From [Phialemoniopsis] sp. UDSM-2020 (Eukaryota > Ascomycota > Sordariomycetes > Thyridiales > Thyridiaceae), in NCBI GenBank assembly GCA_018873225.1, contig JAEILZ010000004.1, forward strand, positions 3,286,001 to 3,350,000: a stretch of DNA of 64,000 nt, read 5' to 3'. The notes beneath the pieces are model-generated. The model was not told the origin of the DNA and did no database searches. It was given only the letters and a program-made list of their open reading frames with translations. Positions 57,680 to 64,000 of this stretch are shown here, piece after piece; position 1 is the stretch's first letter, and every line of letters starts with the position of its first letter. A program made the translations under genes and the position numbers.

Positions 57680-59112
57680 CTAGCCATGTTCAGGAAAGTT
57701 CTCTAGGTTTGAGAAGTTGCGAGATCCAGAGGTCTGCCTGTGCCCCGTCCGAGACGAACGCCGGGACTGACCTCCGCTCTCACCGAACAGAAGATCCTTA
57801 TAAGATATTTGGCTTTTGATGGAGTTGTTGCTTGTGGTGCTAGGTAGCCGCATCCCGCCGGCCAGTCGGGTCAATAATGGTAACCGCGTGGTTGACTGTC
57901 CGTAGTCCTGGCCCTCACGAGGGTCACGCGAGCCATACACAGTCCGCAGCTCGTGGAGACAATCCCTAGCCGCGCGCCTCTTATGTTCGATAGGCACTTC
58001 AGGTGTTGACCGCAAGGGAGCTGTGGATATGACATTGTCCAGATTATCTTCGAAGTGCTGAAACAACTCGTGCAACTTTGGGCTCTGGCGACGGCCGCCG
58101 TCGGTCTGGCGGCGGAGATAGTCCAGGATATGCCATCGAACATGAGACTTGACGAGACGTGACTCCGGGCTATTTGTATCGAAAGCATATGTGACAAACA
58201 GGGCCATGGCGTACATCAGTCCCAAGTGAAGAGCGGTGAGCGACCCATACGACACGTCCGTGGAGAACTGCAGGCTCTTGCGTGTCATTGAGTCGGACGC
58301 CATGGCCATGATAATGATGATGACTTCAGCTAACGAGCGGAGAAAGAGTATTAAGCTAGCGAACACGAGCGTGAGTCGCTCCTTCGGCACCTGGCCACTT
58401 TTTATCCTCGCCCTGCCAAGGATGGTGGCACTGGCGGCCACGAAAGTCAAGAAACAAAAGACAGTAAGAGCGACGCTGAGTGCAATCTCAAAATTGTTGC
58501 GCTTCGTCGCCACGTCGTCCATGACGTTCAAACTGCGAAACAGCAGCCACACTATGGCCAGCGAGAGGTATAGGGTGACATAGAAGAGGGACAAGATAAA
58601 GACGACGAAGAAGGACAGCTTGGCACCGAACCACGACCATTTCTTCTCACGGTTGCTCAGTCTGTTATCGAACTCCTTGTACACGACCTTGTATGCGCCC
58701 CAGATCAGCAACATGGCGGATCCGACTCGAAGGGATTCGAAAATGGGGCCGATCAGGATATACCCATAAGGTACGGAGCGCTCGTCGTAATGAAACCATC
58801 GATCGACAACAGTGACGATGTACCATCTATGGTGCAGTTAGCTCTCGTGTTACGCTTTGTACAGAGACAGAATGCCACCCACAGCGTAAGAAGTAACGAG
58901 CCGTAAAAGGTAGACCAGAACTCAGGGTAAGTAGACCTTTTGCCGGTGGATCCAGTAACAGTGGATTGCTTCCTGCTCAGCAGCCTTTGAAAGCCAAAGG
59001 TGCAGAGAGCAATCAAGGCGAGCCATATCGTCACAAAAGTAGCGTCTTCAACTCTAGCCTTTGGCAAGATCCGAGCCGGAAGCCGGAGAATTGTTGTCGT
59101 CGCTGCGTCCAT
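57680..59112 (-). CDS. Seven-transmembrane membrane protein of unknown function
   Basis: Two exons (59112-58883 and 58826-57680) give 458 residues. The 56-nt intron has a GCTAAC branch site. Seven hydrophobic segments are visible: near residues 24-45, 64-86, 93-125, 140-170, 183-206, 218-243 and 256-280. A hydrophilic cytosolic tail rich in Arg and Ser, about 170 residues, follows. The layout is receptor-like and resembles fungal orphan 7-TM proteins. It lacks the cysteine-rich CFEM domain of Pth11 receptors, and no ligand or coupling motif is identifiable. It converges with the 55266 gene. Confidence 0.82.
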
Positions 59113-59839
59113 CGTGAAAGACGTCAAAAGCACCTTCTCTCTATGCGGTCGGAGCTCAAATGCATTTCAGGAAGAAAGAAATTTTGGCTAAATGTTCTGG
59201 CTTCTTAGCAAGACTGCAATAAGCAAATATCGCCGGCGAAAGCTGTTCTGCAAATTGTAATGCGGCCTCCCCTCCGCGGACGGAGCCGCTAGTGCTTGAC
59301 AATCAAGGCATAAAGATGTCACTCCAAGTACCTACAGTCTGAAAATCCAAGCTTTACAAAATGACAAGGCTGAATAACTCTAAGAATGCCTTGGGCTTCG
59401 ATATTGGGTGGCTGCTCATGGTGATGAACCCTGCAAATGCAACCTGGAGTCGTATTCAAAGCGCCCGGACATAGCGTAAAGCCACATTGTCTGGTCACTC
59501 GAAGCTGCAAGCTGCAATGCAATGAGAGAGACTGCACTTTGTTGATCGTCATCATCAAAAAATGCATTTCTGTGTTCCAGCATGCAAAGTGGGTTCGTGT
59601 ACTCTGGGGGCGGAGACGCGCCGTCGGTGCCGAGGGCTGCAGCCACTTGAACAATAGTTCCGTCGTCGTTTCTGCGATGTGCAGGCGGCGCAGTGCATGA
59701 GTTTGTACAGCTCGCTCTCCATTTGCGGTGACATGGGGATTTAGCACAAGCCACTCAAATTGCATAATTCGATCAGGCTAGCGCTTAGACAAATCAACTC
59801 GCGAAAGACGAGACTAGGAATATCTGCACTATTGAACTC
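59113..59839. other. Intergenic region, no gene seen
   Basis: About 730 bp between the 7-TM gene start and the stop of the coiled-coil gene. Overlapping small ORFs on both strands (for example 59319-59765) show no splice or domain support. Confidence 0.45.
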
Positions 59840-62357
59840 TCACATGGGGCCAGACCTGATCGGCACAAACTGTCCAGAAACAATCACCTTCTCCGTCGTC
59901 AAATCCTCGTGTCCGTCGCCCACTCGCTTCAGACAAGGCTGTGTCATGAGGTCCACCTGCGCTTTTTCCTGGCCTGCCTGTGGTATCTCGCTGTCGAACC
60001 CAGCCCCGATCACGACCCACTGCTCATGTACGCAACAGTCCATTACGAGCTGTGCTCGCTGGGAACCCATGTCGAGGGCCAGCAAGCCGGTCTGCCTCGA
60101 GATGCACGTGACCTCACTCATGCTCGCAGAACTCAGCGGCTTGCCGCCGACCCTCTCTAGGATGTCTGTCAAGCAACGTTTGACGGTTTCCACATTCTCC
60201 TTGAACGCTGTAACGAACTGCAGCTGATGGCTTGCTGGCTCATCCCAAAAAAGATCCCCGCTTGCTCCGGCGCGAATCTTGTTGAGAAGCCACGCTTTGG
60301 ACGAGCTTGCCTCCTTGTCTGTGCACATCTGCACGCCTGGTAAGGAGATTTGAATTAGCCTGATGCCCGGTTGATGTGTACTTGTCCCATCAGTATGACT
60401 CACCTCCATTTTCTTGACTCGCCCACACTTCATAGTAGGGGTAGATTGCCTCGTGTCCTCGACCGTCACTCCCGAGTGCACCCAGTCCCACAGGATACGA
60501 GAAGAACCCGCGGGCCAGTCTCTCCCAGCAAATGTTCTTGATGAATCTGGGCCAGCTTCTGTTCCTTTGGTTGCCATTGCGGCCGAGGAAATCGGTCGGA
60601 TCCAAGGCTGCGTCAACGATGTAGCCATGTGGCTGGATGCTGCGGGACAGGTTGATAACTCCCTGACACACGCTCTGGAATGTGCTGCCGAGGTCTCGGT
60701 CGGGGATCGGCTTGTAATTCGAGAGGCTGTATGATGCGATTCGTAATTCGAGCTTAGCCACATCGCTGGCATGTTTGTGTTTGGCCTCTTCCATTTGTTC
60801 GTCGAACTCAGTCTGCATCTTGCTCTTCTCCGAATCGTGTCTCGTCGTCATTTCCGTCACTATTTCCGTGTGCTTGCTGGCTACTGTATCCAATTGTTCC
60901 TGATAAGTGTCCTTGAGTGTGGACATTTCAAGCTTTAGCTTCCGCTCCTTGTCGACAGCCTGACTTTTCAAAACTGCGATGTCTTGAGTGTGCTGTTGCT
61001 TGAGTTTTGACTGTTCGAGCTGGAGTTCCTGCCGTTGTTTCTGAGCTGCGCTTCTCAGCCTCTGTGTTTCCCGATGATGATCCGCTCGCAAGTCTGCCAC
61101 CTTCTTCTCTGACAATCGGACGTTCTCGTGACTTTCTTGCTGTTTTTTGAGCAGCTCCTCGCGATGGCGCTGTCGCAGAATACTGTTTGTACTCTCAGCT
61201 CTTGCTGCTGCGGTACTGGCTGCTTCCCTCTCACTCCTGATGGTGCCACGCAGCTCTTCGACCGTGACTTCGAGCGATGCAATCTGTTGGTTCCTCTTGG
61301 CGGCCGACGTCTGGTTCTTCGTCTTGATGCCCCTCCACCAGGTGCGGAGCTCCTCCTCTTCAGCTTCTAATTCAAGGTCTTCGGCGCTCGGCTCGAAGTG
61401 ATCCTGGTTGCGTGTAGATGTCCCATTCCCATTGGCCAATGGCATCTTCCTTGCTTGGTGTTCTGGTGCACTACGTTGAGTTGCTTTCCCCTTGTATCCC
61501 GAGCCATCGTCGTTGTCTGTGGAACTTGCTGGCACAGACGGCGCCCTGACGTCGTTCATCGTTGCGTCATGCCCGCTTTGGGCGTGACGCTGTTGACCTG
61601 GCACCAATACTGCAGGGACGGCATCATGATGCAGCGCAAGATGTCTTGGTGTCATATTCTGAGGTGAGGATGATTTAGACTGTTGCCTTGGTGTACCACC
61701 AACATTATTCAAGGATTCCCGCCGCATGTTGGCCACAGGTACACGCGCCGGAATGGTACTGCTCGGGCCTGGACCGCCGGCACGTTCCGCAGCCATGCGA
61801 GCAGCAAGACGAGCATTCGGGTCAACACCTGGTGGTGTAGATAAGGGCCTAGTAGCATAGTGTGTACTTGCAGCTACTGGAGCCTGCTGAGCTTGTCTCG
61901 CCTTGGCCCCGAGTCCCATGGATTGCGAAGGCGATGGGCTTTCGAGCTCCGATATGTCAGCCGGGGTCGAACTGACTCTTGCGTTTTCGCCGGCCTCATC
62001 GTCATGAGAGTCTGGACCATTGTAGAAACTGTCTAGGTTCTCGAAAGGCGGGATATATGAGTCCTGTCTGATTGCCGGGGATGCTTGGTCTGGTCTGTTC
62101 TGGTCTGCCAACGCTGATTTAATCAGAGTACCAGTGGCTTCAAAGCCGATGGCCTCCGGGTTGCCAAGGTCAGAACCCTCCTTTTTCCGTAACTTGTTTA
62201 CTCCTGGTACTTTGCGAAGGAAATCACGGCCAGATTTCTTGGGAGGGTCTCCCTGAAAGGGCTCACTCTCTCCTACCATATCCCCGTTATCGAATCCTCC
62301 TACCTCCTCCGGCTTCTTTTTCTGCTCTCGGGAAAAGAGATTGTTGAGCCGTACCAT
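59840..62357 (-). CDS. Long coiled-coil protein of unknown function
   Basis: Two exons (62357-60404 and 60336-59840; a 67-nt intron with GTGAGT donor) give 816 residues. The N-terminal 330 residues are low-complexity and disordered, rich in Ser, Pro, Gln and Ala. Residues of about 335-545 form a strong heptad-patterned coiled coil rich in Glu, Lys and Gln. A compact C-terminal region of about 270 residues follows, with conserved-looking Trp, Cys and Gly positions. No signal peptide or membrane helix is present. The layout suggests a scaffold or cytoskeleton-associated protein, but I do not recognise a family. The gene is divergent from the Hsp70-like gene. Confidence 0.8.
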
Positions 62358-62965
62358 GATGCTCGTTGATCTCCAGGACGGTGTGAAAAGCGGCGATCAG
62401 TCGCAAATGCCAGAACTTTGCTGGCTTTTGGTGTTCGTATTTGATTTTCACATGTTTGCAAACAAGTGTCGAAACCTCTGCAGCTCAGTGAGATGGCGTT
62501 AGTTCAGCCTCGCCATTCCATGACCGGGAAGGCAGTGAGAATTTCCGGGAGTCCCTTGTCGACGCACTTCAGCTTGCATGGTGGCGCTGCGACTCCCACA
62601 TATCCGCGCCCCGAAGACACGCCAATATTGACCACACCCAATGATTCCAGCATTTTCTTGTTATCATTTCCCTAGGTAGGCATACGCGCGTGGGACTTTT
62701 CAAGTTGCCGACCTGCAATGTGCTGCCGGGCGTGGCCTCTGCAGGCAAGGCCCCCCAGCAGCCCCTCTGAAGGTTAGATACACGTCTCCATGTTGATAAA
62801 ACCACGCCATTGCCTGAGGCTTCGATTCTGTACATTGTCCCACCAAGAGTCCGGCAGGCTATCGTTCCAGGCTGAACCTCATATTATAGCTCTTGGCCTC
62901 TCTGAAAGGAAGCGTCGCATTGCCTGTCCTAGATTGTCTGGTTCTGGCACGTCCTCGCCTTCATC
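62358..62965. promoter_or_regulatory. Divergent promoter region, coiled-coil and Hsp70-like genes
   Basis: A 608-bp gap separates two divergent starts, so both promoters lie here. No TATA box or repeat stands out. Confidence 0.4.
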
Positions 62966-64000
62966 ATGTCAGCTCGGACTCGGTTCATCATTGCCATTGA
63001 CTATGGCACTACGTACACAGGTGAGGGAACATGTTGCTCCCTTTGTCGCTTTCCCTGACCTGGGAGTCTAGGTGCCGCATGGGCAATTACCACGGGCAAT
63101 CCGCTGGAAGCCGAGGTGCACGTCGTGATGAACTGGCCATTAGGAAACGACCCCAAGGTACCATCAGTCTACACCTATTCAGAGGCAAACGGATACCTCT
63201 GGGGGTTCGGAGTTCAGGACAATGCCTACGTTCAAAAGCTCACGAAGATGGACCTGGAGCCTCCCACTCCCGAAAAGGCCATGAAGGATCTGTCCGACAG
63301 CATCTATGAGGCTCATGTGCTCCAGTACCAACGACGGAATGGTCAAACCCCCGAGATCCCTCCTCACCTGACCAAAACGCCTCTGGACATCATGACAGAC
63401 TATCTGACAGAGGTAGCGGCGATTGTTCGCGCCGACATTGTGGGCCACCGTGACGAGATCCTTCTTGAGCAACATCCCATTGACCTGATCATCACTCACC
63501 CTGGAGTACGTACTACACCAGCTACACGCAAATCTACGAAATATGTTCGCTTACAAATGATAGAAATGGGACCCTCGGGCACAGAACTATACCTTTCGAG
63601 CAAGTTACAAGGCTTTCGAAAAGATATTCCCTAGCATGATCTCGACAGGTGGATCCATAAGGCTGGCCACCGAGCCAGAGGCTTGTGCTCAATACACCAG
63701 ACAGACTGCAGTGATGAATCACTTGCGCATAAACGACTGCTTTATCGTTGTCGATGCCGGAGGTGGCACTGTTGTGAGTAAATGCAATGATCTGAATATC
63801 AGACGTGACGATGCTAACGGCTTGGCAGGACCTTGTCTCATACATTGTCAATGATATCAACCCTGACTTCGTTATTGAGAAGGTCACAGAAGTTTCAAGT
63901 GAGTACTGTCTTATACTTGTCAAATGGCAGGATTCACTCACCATGCATCCCAGGCAACGCATGCGGAGCCACTTGCGTAGACAAGTACTTTACCACCGAT
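62966..64000 (+). CDS. Hsp70-like (HSPA12-type) ATPase, 3' end beyond window
   Basis: Five exons are visible (62966-63020, 63072-63505, 63564-63773, 63829-63898, 63954 onward), with four introns of 51-58 nt that keep frame. The N-terminus has the phosphate-1 motif of the actin/Hsp70 fold (AIDYGTTYTGAAW, rebuilt across intron 1). The third exon carries TEPEACA followed by phosphate-2 VVDAGGGT, which leads into DLVSY after intron 3. The sequence between is much more divergent than canonical Hsp70, as in the expanded fungal HSPA12-like family. These are presumed ATP-binding chaperone-like proteins; their clients are unknown. The substrate-binding half lies off the window. Confidence 0.9.

Overview
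The window is nuclear DNA of a filamentous ascomycete (Pezizomycotina). The genes carry many short introns of about 45-85 nt, with GTRNGT donors, CTGAC/CTAAC-like branch sites and YAG acceptors. The gene families are fungal: an HR-PKS, a multimodular NRPS, a Zn2Cys6 regulator, an ABC-C pump and a PA-domain subtilase. A Sordariomycete/Hypocrealean host is a guess from the gene mix and was not tested.

Positions 1 to about 46.4 kb hold most of a large polyketide/non-ribosomal-peptide (lipopeptide) cluster that continues off the left edge. From left to right it contains a giant NRPS (minus strand, at least 7,290 residues, C-terminus beyond base 1), a divergent thioesterase-like hydrolase, a pyrroline-5-carboxylate-reductase-like enzyme, an eight-exon ABC-C transporter, a Zn2Cys6/DUF3468-type regulator and a single-exon highly reducing PKS (KS-AT-DH-cMT-ER-KR-ACP). 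It ends with an Fe(II)/2-oxoglutarate oxygenase, an acyl-CoA-ligase-like adenylating enzyme and a 14-TM-type MFS exporter. A coherent model, inferred from family knowledge, is as follows. The PKS makes a methyl-branched reduced acyl chain. The hydrolase and/or the AMP-ligase release it and transfer it to the free-standing N-terminal T0 of the NRPS, as in emericellamide- or pneumocandin-type logic. The oxygenase and the P5CR-like reductase could supply a (methyl)proline-type building block. The ABC and MFS proteins export the product.

The NRPS order in the window is T0-E*-C1A1T1-C2A2*T2-C3A3T3-C4A4T4-C5A5T5-C6A6T6-C7 (cut). Three features stand out. The first is an epimerase-like domain, with an altered active site, directly after T0. 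The second is an adenylation domain in module 2 that has lost its P-loop, the A4 aspartate and the A10 lysine, while its C and T domains are intact. The third is the identical substrate-pocket residues in A1 and A3. Together they imply an unusual starter unit and a module that must be loaded in trans or bypassed.

From about 48 kb rightwards the genes look unrelated to the cluster. They are a small predicted membrane protein whose start codon is split by an intron, an eleven-exon secreted subtilisin-like protease and a small broken-looking gene. Beyond these lie a helical protein of unknown function, a seven-TM membrane protein, a long coiled-coil protein and the 5' part of an Hsp70-like ATPase gene running off the right edge.
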